Assembly: GCA_035560235.1 (NCBI GenBank)
Contig: DATMAG010000090.1
Coordinates: forward strand, 44,134-108,133
Direction of reading: 5' to 3'
Source: DASRDU01 sp035560235
GTDB lineage: Bacteria > Acidobacteriota > Blastocatellia > RBC074
DNA length: 64,000 nt
Position numbers and translations under genes: made by a program. Below are positions 37,235-44,832 of the stretch, in pieces; position 1 is the stretch's first letter, and the number at the start of each line of letters is the position of its first letter. The notes below the pieces were generated by a model. The model saw nothing but the letters and a program-made list of their open reading frames with translations, ran no database searches and was not told the origin of the DNA.

Positions 37235-37516
37235 TCAGTCGCGTATGATCCGGTAACCGAGCGCATAGATCGCCCTGAGCGTTTCCATCGCCGTTGTCCG
37301 GTCATACTCCTTCTCACTTTCAGTCAGTTCATCATAGGGCACCAGCCCCGGATGCTGCTTCAACTCATCGTTGCGCTGCGGGCCGTAAGTCCAGCCTTCG
37401 CGCATCCGGCCCAGCGCCCAGTGATCGTGCGCTGACGCGGCCAGTTTTTCAGTCAGTTCCCGAATCTCCTCCGGCAACGTGATCTGCGAAGAGTCTATCG
37501 GTTTGGGTTGATACAT
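37235..37516 (-). CDS. RyR-domain protein
   Basis: A 93-residue single RyR domain, a module first named from ryanodine receptors and also found as a small bacterial protein. The features are ALGRMREGWTYGPQRND, PYDELTESEKEYDRTTAMET and LRAIYALGY. Its bacterial role is not established. The start at 37516 gives the MYQPKPID N-terminus with GAGAGAG upstream; a longer reading would enter the neighbouring gene. It lies 14 bases after the hydrolase-like gene and eight before hisIE, so it is carried on the same run. Confidence 0.85.
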   Translation of the reverse strand: MYQPKPIDSSQITLPEEIRELTEKLAASAHDHWALGRMREGWTYGPQRNDELKQHPGLVPYDELTESEKEYDRTTAMETLRAIYALGYRIIRD

Positions 37517-37530
37517 AAGCTCTCTCTGTC

Positions 37531-38634
37531 TTACTCGCCGACAGCCCTGGCCCGCTTCAGCACCCATTCGGTCAGCAGCCCGACGAAGGATGAATCGAGC
37601 GGGCGCGACGGGTCGCGGTAAGCCTTCAGCGAAGCTTCGCCCTTGTTCACCTTGAAGACGTAATCGGCATCCCTGATGATCTTCACCGAGTAATCAGGAT
37701 GGCTTTCACGCAGCAGCGCCTCTTCAAGATACTCCGCGTCGCTGACTGAAATCAGCACATCCTTGTCGCCCTGCAGAATCAGCACCGGCGCTTTGACGGT
37801 CTTGACGGTCTGCAGCGGATCGTTGGTCAGCAGCCCGAAGGCAAAGGGCGGATCCTGCGTCAGTCTGATCAGCACGGCATCGGTTTCGCTCTTCGGATCG
37901 AGACTGACATCCTTGAAATTGCTCTCGCCCTGATTGAGCCGCGTAAACAACTGATCGGTTTTGCTGATGTAAGCCGCGATCTCTTCCTTCGATTTGCCCT
38001 GATCGGCGAGCATCACTTTGAGCTGATCGCGGATCACGCGATGCCCGAACCGCCCGGCAGTGGCCGCCAGCACGACGCCGGCCAGTTTATCCTTGTGGCC
38101 TTCATCGTGTGAAGCCACGACTGCCGCAAGCAGCCCGCCTTCGCCGTGTCCGAAAATAACAATGCGCTGCGGATCAATGTCCGGGCGGGTGCGCATGTAT
38201 TTGACGACCGCTTCACCATCAAGAATGTAATCGTCAAAGCTGCTCGGCTGTTTGCAGGTGCTGGCGCCCACGCAGCGCCGGTCGTAACGCAGCACGGCCA
38301 GCCCCTTCGCGGCCAGATGATTCGCCAGGTCGCGGTACAGATAATGCACGCCGCTGCCTGCCGGAACTCCGTCGCGCGTGGCCGGTCGCGCATCGCCGAA
38401 GATGATGACTGCCGGAACGCGCCGCCCGGCTTCAGCCTTCGGCAGCAGCAGCGTCCCCGCCAGTTGCACGTTCGCGCCGCTGATCTGCACCTCTTCCGCT
38501 TTGACTGCCGCTGCGGTTGAAGCCGCGCTCTTCGCGCCGCCTGATTTCTGTTGTGCCGCGACCGGCTGAAGGATCAGCAGCGATCCGGACAGCAGTGCAG
38601 CCGCCACCACAGAAAGACCAGATTTCAAACTCAT
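37531..38634 (-). CDS. Secreted alpha/beta-hydrolase homologue lacking catalytic Ser and His
   Basis: 367 residues with a signal peptide (hydrophobic about 8-23, cleavage near PVAAQQ) and an alpha/beta-hydrolase domain of the dienelactone/acyl-peptidase-like type (LLLPKA, GDARPATRDG, LRYDRRCVGAS). The elbow that should read GHSEGG reads GHGEGG, with Gly in place of the nucleophile, and the usual NHLF histidine position reads DYVF. The acid LQGDKD is kept. The DNA is clear at the elbow (GGC). It is thus probably a non-catalytic or altered homologue acting outside the cytoplasm. It lies between hisF and the RyR gene. Confidence 0.85.
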   Translation of the reverse strand: MSLKSGLSVVAAALLSGSLLILQPVAAQQKSGGAKSAASTAAAVKAEEVQISGANVQLAGTLLLPKAEAGRRVPAVIIFGDARPATRDGVPAGSGVHYLYRDLANHLAAKGLAVLRYDRRCVGASTCKQPSSFDDYILDGEAVVKYMRTRPDIDPQRIVIFGHGEGGLLAAVVASHDEGHKDKLAGVVLAATAGRFGHRVIRDQLKVMLADQGKSKEEIAAYISKTDQLFTRLNQGESNFKDVSLDPKSETDAVLIRLTQDPPFAFGLLTNDPLQTVKTVKAPVLILQGDKDVLISVSDAEYLEEALLRESHPDYSVKIIRDADYVFKVNKGEASLKAYRDPSRPLDSSFVGLLTEWVLKRARAVGE

Positions 38635-38703
38635 AAACCAGCCCCCACGTTATGTCGAAGTTGTGAGAAAAACGCTGACGGGGCACGTTCAGCGTTCGGT
38701 TGT

Positions 38704-39471
38704 TCAGCGCATCAGAATCCCGCGCTCACGCAGATACTCTTTCGCCTGGCCGATGGTGTATTCGCCGAAATGAAAGATCGAGGCTGCGAGCGCCGCGCTC
38801 GCCCGGCCAGCGGTGAAAGCATCGTACAAATGTGCGAGCGTCCCGACCCCGCCCGAAGCGATGACGGGAATGTTGACCGCGTCAGCCACAGCACGCGTCA
38901 GTTCCAGATCATAGCCGGTACGCTGCCCGTCCTGATCCATACTCGTCAGCAGGATTTCACCCGCTCCCAGACTTTCGGCCTGCTGCGCCCATTCGATGGC
39001 GTCCAGACCGGTCGGGGTGCGTCCGCCATGCAGGTAAACTTCCCACGAAGTTGTGTCATTTCCGTTGCTGCGGCGTTTGGCATCTATCGCCACGACGATG
39101 CACTGCGCGCCGAAGGTTTCAGCACCTTCGCGGATCAGCTGCGGATTTCTGACTGCCGCAGTGTTGACTGAAATCTTGTCCGCTCCGGCAAGCAGAATCG
39201 CGCGAATGTCCTCGACCGTGCGAATGCCGCCGCCCACCGTGAATGGAATAAAAACGCGGTCAGCGACGCGCCGCACCATCTCAGTGACGATCTCGCGCCG
39301 GTCAGACGAGGCTGTGATGTCCAGAAAGACCAGTTCATCCGCGCCTTCACGGTCGTAACGCGCTCCCTGCTCGACCGGATCGCCCGCATCAATCAGATTG
39401 ACAAAACTCATCCCCTTGACCACGCGCCCGCGATCAACGTCGAGACAGGGGATGATGCGCTTCGCCAGCAT
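38704..39471 (-). CDS. hisF: Imidazole glycerol phosphate synthase, cyclase subunit
   Basis: With HisH it closes the imidazole ring and releases AICAR, in histidine synthesis. The 255-residue TIM barrel has the first catalytic Asp in IPCLDVDRG (Asp10-12 region), the phosphate-binding TVGGGIR and the second catalytic Asp in TSMDQDG. The start at 39471 is the canonical MLAKRIIPCLD; a longer reading comes only from the repeat upstream. The GGAC before the ATG is part of that heptad repeat, which therefore may supply its ribosome site. No hisH gene is nearby. Confidence 0.95.
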   Translation of the reverse strand: MLAKRIIPCLDVDRGRVVKGMSFVNLIDAGDPVEQGARYDREGADELVFLDITASSDRREIVTEMVRRVADRVFIPFTVGGGIRTVEDIRAILLAGADKISVNTAAVRNPQLIREGAETFGAQCIVVAIDAKRRSNGNDTTSWEVYLHGGRTPTGLDAIEWAQQAESLGAGEILLTSMDQDGQRTGYDLELTRAVADAVNIPVIASGGVGTLAHLYDAFTAGRASAALAASIFHFGEYTIGQAKEYLRERGILMR

Positions 39472-39472
39472 T

Positions 39473-39527
39473 GGTCCGTTGTCCGTTGTCAGTTGCAGGC
39501 CCCGGCCACGGACAACTGACAACGGAC
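39473..39527. repeat. Heptad element of GTCCGTT type between serA and hisF
   Basis: GTCCGTTGTCAGTTG (39481-39495) pairs perfectly with CAACTGACAACGGAC (39513-39527) over a GC-rich 17-base loop. Additional GGTCCGTT bases sit next to the hisF start. Confidence 0.88.
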
Positions 39528-39530
39528 TTT

Positions 39531-41111
39531 CTACAAAGTTATCTGTTTGACCGACAGCACCTGCGGCACCTTGCCGAGCGCGGCCAGTGTGGCGGCATCA
39601 AGCGTCTGATCCACCTGATAGACCGAGACCGCGACGCCGCCCGGTGACGTGCGGCTCAGATACATCTGCGCGATGTTGATGTTGTGATCGCCGAGGAAGG
39701 TGCCCGTTTTGCCGACCACGCCGGGCAGGTCATCGTTGACGACCACGAGCATATTGCCCTGCGGCACGGCTTCGAGACGATGCGAATTGATCATCACAAT
39801 GCGCATGTCATTTTTACCGAAAAGCGTGCCCGCGATGCGGCTTTCGCTCTCCTCGTCTCTGACGGTCAGTTCAATCAGGCTGGTGAAATCGTGCGGCGCG
39901 GTCGCAATTGTTTCGCTGACTCTGATGCCGCGCTCTTCGGCAATCAGCGTGGCGTTGACCTGATTGACGCGCGCGCTGACCGGTTTGAGCAGCCCGGTCA
40001 GAATCGCGCGGGTGATCGAACGCACATCGAGACTGGCCACATCGCCGCTGTAACTGATGCGGACTTCACTGAAGGCGTGGCCGAAAAACTGAGTCTGAAA
40101 GCTGCCGAGTTTTTCACCGAGCGTCAGGTACGGGCGCAGCGTTTCGAGGACTTCGCCGCTCACTGCCGGGACGTTGACCGCGCCGCCGATGGAACCGTTG
40201 AGCAGATAGGCCGCGACCTGTTCGGCAATCGTCACGGCCACCGATTCCTGAGCCTCAGTCGTCGAAGCGCCGAGATGCGGTGTGACGACAACTTCATCGA
40301 GTCCGAGCAGCGGATGATCTGCCGGAGGCGGCTCCTCGACAAAAACGTCAAGCGCGGCTCCGGCCACCCTGCCCGCTTTGATTGCCGCGACAAGCGCGTT
40401 TTCGTCAACGAGGCCGCCGCGCGCGCAGTTGATGATGCGCACGCCGTCCTTCATCTTCGCAAAGGCCGCTTCGCCGATGATGCCGCGCGTTTCATCCGTG
40501 AGCGGCGTGTGAACTGTGATGAAATCCGAACGGCTGAAGAGTTCATCGAGCGTGACCATTTCGACGCCGCTGCGCTGCGCGGCATCCTTTGTCAGAAACG
40601 GATCGTAGGCGATCACCTTCATACCAAGGCCCTGCCCGCGCGAGGCGACGATTCTGCCGATGTTGCCGAGGCCGATGATGCCGAGCGTCTTGGTGTTCAG
40701 CTCGGTGCCCATAAAACTTTTCTTGTCCCACTTCCCCGCTTTCAGTTTCGCGGCGGCCTGCGGAATCCGGCGCGCCATCGCCATCAGCAGCGCGATGGTG
40801 TGTTCAGCCGTCGTCACGCTGTTGCCCCCGGCGGCGTTCATCACCACGATGCCGCGCTGCGTGGCTGCCGGGACATCAATGTTGTCCACACCGGTTCCGG
40901 CCCGACCGATCACGCGCAGGCGTTCCCCGGCGGCGATGAGGTCAGCGGTGACTCTGGTTTCGCTGCGAACGATCAGAGCGTCGTATTCGCCGATGATCTT
41001 TCTGAGTTCTTCGGGTTTGAGTCCGACTTTCTTGTCAACGGTGAAATTCTCGTGACGCCTGAGAAGCTCGACGCCGATATTCGACAAATTATCGCTGATC
41101 AGAATTTTCAT
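39531..41111 (-). CDS. serA: D-3-phosphoglycerate dehydrogenase
   Basis: First step of serine synthesis: 3-phosphoglycerate to 3-phosphohydroxypyruvate with NAD+. The 526-residue long form has catalytic and NAD domains (GRAGTGVDNID, GLGNIGRIVA, NCARGGLVDE, TPHLGAST with the catalytic His), the intervening domain, and a C-terminal ACT domain (LVVVNDDLPGVVGKTG) for serine feedback. The ATG has GAAGG four bases upstream and heads the minus-strand run of ten genes. The extended C-terminus matches the type with an extra ASB domain. Confidence 0.95.
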   Translation of the reverse strand: MKILISDNLSNIGVELLRRHENFTVDKKVGLKPEELRKIIGEYDALIVRSETRVTADLIAAGERLRVIGRAGTGVDNIDVPAATQRGIVVMNAAGGNSVTTAEHTIALLMAMARRIPQAAAKLKAGKWDKKSFMGTELNTKTLGIIGLGNIGRIVASRGQGLGMKVIAYDPFLTKDAAQRSGVEMVTLDELFSRSDFITVHTPLTDETRGIIGEAAFAKMKDGVRIINCARGGLVDENALVAAIKAGRVAGAALDVFVEEPPPADHPLLGLDEVVVTPHLGASTTEAQESVAVTIAEQVAAYLLNGSIGGAVNVPAVSGEVLETLRPYLTLGEKLGSFQTQFFGHAFSEVRISYSGDVASLDVRSITRAILTGLLKPVSARVNQVNATLIAEERGIRVSETIATAPHDFTSLIELTVRDEESESRIAGTLFGKNDMRIVMINSHRLEAVPQGNMLVVVNDDLPGVVGKTGTFLGDHNINIAQMYLSRTSPGGVAVSVYQVDQTLDAATLAALGKVPQVLSVKQITL

Positions 41112-41566
41112 ATGGCCTTCAGGTTGTTCTCCTGCACAGAGAATGATGGATTAGCTCAGGGCTGGAAGCGGTCGGATGATCACGACCAGGCGGCGGGGCG
41201 TCGCCACGAATGGAATGATGACAGGAACGATCTGAATGAATCGGTGGAATGGGGAAAATCAGTCTGCCTTGTTGTCCAGTCTCGTGTCATCACGTTTGCT
41301 TCGCCTGCTGTCTGTTTTCAGGGGTACCGGGCCGTGCCTGGTCCGGGGACGCGATTGAGTGAAGCCGTATGATACGGACAAGACCCGGCAAAATCAATTG
41401 AGCGCTCATCTGCCCCCTGGCTCACCCTCCGGGCCTTCCTGAGTCGGCCAGGGGACAACGGAACAGTCGCGAGCGCGCGCAGGCAGTTGATGGCGGAATC
41501 AACCGCCCGTTCGCGCGCGCGGTCCTGCACGGAGATAAAGATTCTGAAGGGGTGCCAGGCGTGAGA
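41112..41566. other. Structured intergenic region upstream of serA
   Basis: 455 bases without a convincing gene. It holds several inverted repeats: CCCCTGGC...GCCAGGGG (about 41413-41456), GTTGAT-GGCGGA-ATCAAC (about 41487-41504) flanked by GC-alternating arms, and a copy of the GTCCCCGGACCAGGCACG-type element (about 41335-41352), whose relative lies at the start of the receiver gene at 51406. The serA promoter should also be here but was not pinned down. Confidence 0.5.
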
Positions 41567-41899
41567 TTAGGAGGCCGCGGTTTCCAGAACTTCTCCATCA
41601 CCGGCTGTCTGTGCCCTGCCGTTCAGTCCGGCTGCGGCTTCAACTGCGCCCACTTCATCCAGCACTGTCTCGTCACTTTCACCATTGACGACAGCGGATT
41701 GAGCAGGCGCTGCCAGATCGGCAGCCAGGTGATGATAGAGCAGGCGCACCAGATCGGGCCGGGTCAGATTCGCCCGCTCGTAGACGCTGTTGAGATGTTC
41801 GACAATCGCCTTGCGGACAGTCTCGGGACACTGCGGAGAGGCGAGCAGCGAAGCCATCAGATTACCAACTTCAATCCAGGGGTTTTGTTCATCGGTCAT
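41567..41899 (-). CDS. Small acidic protein of unknown function
   Basis: 110 residues. The first 65 are probably helical with an amphipathic pattern (PETVRKAIVEHLNSVYERANLTRPDLVRLLYHHLAADL) shortened here to its visible theme of Leu/Val heptads; the rest is Ala/Glu/Gly-rich and likely disordered. No family recognised. GAGG lies nine bases before the ATG. It follows the ABC permease gene by 120 bases on the same strand, so it might be cotranscribed. Its lack of homologues known to me keeps confidence moderate. Confidence 0.55.
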   Translation of the reverse strand: MTDEQNPWIEVGNLMASLLASPQCPETVRKAIVEHLNSVYERANLTRPDLVRLLYHHLAADLAAPAQSAVVNGESDETVLDEVGAVEAAAGLNGRAQTAGDGEVLETAAS

Positions 41900-42019
41900 G
41901 GGTGATACCTCGGTCTATTGAGATTGCGAATGCGGCTGCGCGTTGCAGGATTCCGGGGCAAGGCAGCCACAGAGAAGTTCGCATCTTAGCATCTGCCCTG
42001 TGGTTGAGCCAGGCTTCCC

Positions 42020-43711
42020 TCAGGCCTTCTCTGTTCGCCGCGTCAGCGCTTCAGCAATATCGAACTGTTTTGCCTCGAGCAATCGGGCCTGACGGCTGAG
42101 CGAAAGCAGATAGAGGGCGCAGGAAGCAGCAGCGATCAGGGCATAAGCCAGATTCTTCACGGTCACGCTCAGCAGCAGCCATCCGAGCAGCACCGGCACT
42201 GCGAACAGGCCGCACAGCGCCAGAATCAGCAGCAGCCAGAGAAAGGCAATCAGCGTCCCGTAACTGCCCTGCGCGCGGCGGCGGCGAACACCGAAATCAG
42301 CCGGATAAGGAAACTGAATCGAAAGCAGGTTGCCGACAAGCGAGCCGACGGACATCGCAGTCAGTGAAGTGCAGAAGATCAGCCAGATTTTCTGGCCGGT
42401 CAGCCCGTCGTAAAGCAGTTGCGTGCCGGCCAGAATCAGACAGATTTGCAGCGCCACGATGCAGCACGCCGCCAGATTCTTGCCCAGCAGGACCCGCCGC
42501 CATCTGACAGGCGTCAGCAGGTACTGCCGGAACCCGCTCGAATCGAAGGCGAAGATCGCGGAAAAATGCTGATGATTGACCAGCGACGCATAACTGATCA
42601 GCAGCGTCATCCACCAGAATTCGCGCCAGTCGGCCTGGCCTCTGTTCAAGGTTTCGAACAGATGATCCTCGCCATTGCGCAACCTCCGTCCGGGATTGAA
42701 GGCAATCAGAGTGATGACCAGAATGTTGGCGGTATTGAGCCAGGTGACAGTGTTGCGCAGCAGATAGATGATTTCCCTGGCGAAGATCACCGAGAGTTGT
42801 TCCGAGACGAACGGCAGCTTCAGCGACATCCGGTGCGACGGCGCAGGCAGCAGCGCATCGCGCGGTGAACCGCTCGTGCCGGAGCGCGCACTCGTCGCCA
42901 GCCGCTTGAAGATGCCATATCCGGCCAGCCAGACCGCGCCCGTCCAGACGACGATGACCGACAGCATCTGCCGGTAAGCTTCCAGCAGGCGCCCGGCTTC
43001 CAGCGCGGCATAAAATTCGCGCCACATCCCGAACGGCGTCCAGACCAGCACTTCGCCAATGATCCGGCGATAAGGCCCTGTCAGTTCGAGCAGTCCGTTG
43101 CCGACGCTCGTGTCGATCAGACGCGGCAGCAGTTGCCCGCTCAGCAGAAACAGGCCGATCAGCACGGTAAAGAAAATCTCTGTCCGCCGTCTGCGTCCCG
43201 AGAGCAGCCACGCCGTCAGCAGCGCCACAAACACAAACAGGGCATCAACCCACACAACAGCGCAGACAAAGGCGATCAGTCCGGCCAGCGGCTGCGCGAG
43301 AGCAACTCCGCGTCCGAGCAGAATCCCGCCCACCGACGGCAGCAGCGTAATCATCACCGGTTCTGAAAAGGCTGAGATCAGATTGAGCGCGAACAGCTTT
43401 CTGAAGCTGATCGGAAAGAGAATGTACCGGCGCGGATCGAAATTGGCTGAAGTGCCCGTCGCCTGGGTCACAAGCGTCAGAAAGACCAGCATCCCGAAGA
43501 GCGTCCCCATGCTGTTGGTCATCCAGTGGCCCACAGTCTCAGGCATCTTCACCATAATCAGAAACAGAATCAGTCCCGCGCTCAGGCTGAGCATCAGATA
43601 GCCCGCCAGAATCATCAGCCGCAGCATGGTCGAGACGACTTCCCGCCGCCCCGTCAGCGAGTTTCTGAAGATAACGAACCGCAGCCAGAATAATGTCAGC
43701 AGTTGTGACAT
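42020..43711 (-). CDS. ABC-2 type transporter permease
   Basis: A 563-residue membrane protein with about twelve hydrophobic helices in two halves, separated by a hydrophilic loop at about 275-300. The pattern fits large ABC-2 permeases of exporters and has no ATPase domain. The substrate is unknown. No ATPase gene is next to it; the only ABC ATPase in the window is 9 kb away on the same strand (52901-53704), across the signalling block. The ATG has no Shine-Dalgarno sequence and a heptad element begins about 15 bases upstream. Confidence 0.85.
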   Translation of the reverse strand: MSQLLTLFWLRFVIFRNSLTGRREVVSTMLRLMILAGYLMLSLSAGLILFLIMVKMPETVGHWMTNSMGTLFGMLVFLTLVTQATGTSANFDPRRYILFPISFRKLFALNLISAFSEPVMITLLPSVGGILLGRGVALAQPLAGLIAFVCAVVWVDALFVFVALLTAWLLSGRRRRTEIFFTVLIGLFLLSGQLLPRLIDTSVGNGLLELTGPYRRIIGEVLVWTPFGMWREFYAALEAGRLLEAYRQMLSVIVVWTGAVWLAGYGIFKRLATSARSGTSGSPRDALLPAPSHRMSLKLPFVSEQLSVIFAREIIYLLRNTVTWLNTANILVITLIAFNPGRRLRNGEDHLFETLNRGQADWREFWWMTLLISYASLVNHQHFSAIFAFDSSGFRQYLLTPVRWRRVLLGKNLAACCIVALQICLILAGTQLLYDGLTGQKIWLIFCTSLTAMSVGSLVGNLLSIQFPYPADFGVRRRRAQGSYGTLIAFLWLLLILALCGLFAVPVLLGWLLLSVTVKNLAYALIAAASCALYLLSLSRQARLLEAKQFDIAEALTRRTEKA

Positions 43712-43726
43712 AGCAGAAGAAATGAT

Positions 43727-43799
43727 CAGTGGTCAGCAGTTACAAGGCTCCTGAGCATTACAATCCTGACCGGCAACTGACTGCTGACCACTGACCACT
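43727..43799. repeat. Heptad element upstream of the ABC permease gene
   Basis: TCAGTGGTCAGCAG (43727-43740) pairs perfectly with CTGCTGACCACTGA (43782-43795). The right arm has extra ACTGACC/TGACCAC units. Confidence 0.85.
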
Positions 43800-43827
43800 G
43801 TTTTTACATTTCCGTCGCACTTGTATT

Positions 43828-43855
43828 TTGTTGCCGGTCAGATTTCAAGTAGAAT
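43828..43855 (+). promoter_or_regulatory. Sigma-70-like promoter candidate for the coiled-coil/OmpA/GTPase block
   Basis: TTGTTG and TAGAAT are 16 bases apart. The -10 hexamer is identical to that proposed at 9217-9222. A transcript from here would have a leader of about 230 bases. Confidence 0.45.
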
Positions 43856-44091
43856 TCAGGCTCGCAAAAGAAAACGTCAGGCTGATATTTCGTCCCCCCA
43901 TTCAGTGCTGATGCCCTGTGACTGTCGGCTGACAACAGATCAGCCGGACTGTCGGTGTGACATCAGCGCAGCAGCGGGAGGGCCATCGGCTCTTCTTCGT
44001 TTCAGCCTTACCGTCGTTATTTCTGAATATCCCGTCGACCAGTCAGGCGCAACCTCGGCCTGAGCAGTGAACCATCAAAGGAGCCAGGACC

Positions 44092-44832
44092 ATGACCAGA
44101 TCAGGCAGGAAATCCCTGACCGGCACCCGGGGGACCACAATCAACAGCAGCGGGCCGAAGGCACGGGCCAGACAACAGCAGCCTGCCGGGCGGGCCAAAG
44201 CCATCATCAGCAATCAGTCGAATTCACGCAATCAGACCAGGAGTAAAAGCATGAACACCATCGAAGAAACCAACAATCATCCGGCCGCAGTCGAAGCTGC
44301 ACCCGGCGCTGAGAGTCTCGACAAGGTTCGCGACATTCTCTTCGGCGTGCAGATGCGTGATTACGAGAAACGCTTCGGGCAGCTTGAGGAACGTCTGATC
44401 AGAGAGGCCGGAGTGCTGCGCGAGGAGGTCAGGAAGCGCTTCGATTCGCTCGAAAATTTCATCAAAAGTGAAATCGAAGCCCTCACCGACCAGCTCAAAT
44501 CCGAACGCGACGAACGCAGTTCTTCCGTCAGGGAACTGACCCGCGAACTGCGTGACCTGACGAAGAGCACTGAAAAGAAGGATGAGCAGTTCGAAGCGCA
44601 GCTGACCAGAACTTCGCGCGACCTGCGCCAGCAGATCCTCGATCAGTCGAAGCTGCTGACTGAAGAGATTCAGACGAAATATTCCGAGATGACTGCCAGC
44701 CTCTCCCGCGAGGCGCAGTCATTGCGCGCTGACAAGACCGACCGTACGGCGCTCGCCGGGCTGCTGACCGAAATGGCCATGCGGCTGACGGATGATTCCA
44801 GACCGGGCGCAGGAAAAACCGTCACCCGATGA
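44092..44832 (+). CDS. Coiled-coil protein of the OmpA/GTPase block
   Basis: 246 residues. From about residue 90 to 225 the chain is a long charged coiled coil (EKRFGQLEERLIREAG, RELTRELRDLTKSTEKKD). The segment LDKVRDILFGVQMRDYEKRF, just before it, looks conserved: the next gene has a related LNELRQLLFGSEQ motif. Two starts are possible. ATG 44092 has AAAGGAG and adds a basic, low-complexity 53-residue leader; ATG 44251 has AGGAG seven bases upstream and gives a 193-residue protein without it. No membrane segment is seen, so it is cytoplasmic. Its stop overlaps the OmpA-like gene by four bases. Confidence 0.82.
   Translation: MTRSGRKSLTGTRGTTINSSGPKARARQQQPAGRAKAIISNQSNSRNQTRSKSMNTIEETNNHPAAVEAAPGAESLDKVRDILFGVQMRDYEKRFGQLEERLIREAGVLREEVRKRFDSLENFIKSEIEALTDQLKSERDERSSSVRELTRELRDLTKSTEKKDEQFEAQLTRTSRDLRQQILDQSKLLTEEIQTKYSEMTASLSREAQSLRADKTDRTALAGLLTEMAMRLTDDSRPGAGKTVTR

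Larger units (their letters stand above)
43712..44091. other. Divergent intergenic region ahead of the signalling block
   Basis: 380 bases between the divergent ABC permease and coiled-coil genes. The left part holds the heptad element. The centre holds a promoter candidate facing right (listed separately). No gene was recognised in the remaining 200 bases, which would be a long leader. Confidence 0.5.

Noticed and set aside
39684..41372. Long plus-strand open frame of over 500 codons antisense to serA
   Set aside because: It mirrors serA codon structure, is rich in His/Arg/Asp with no family motif, and serA is certain.
41318..41530. 70-codon minus-strand open frame ending in VPGPGTARYP
   Set aside because: Lies over inverted repeats and its end is coded by the dispersed repeat; no other support.
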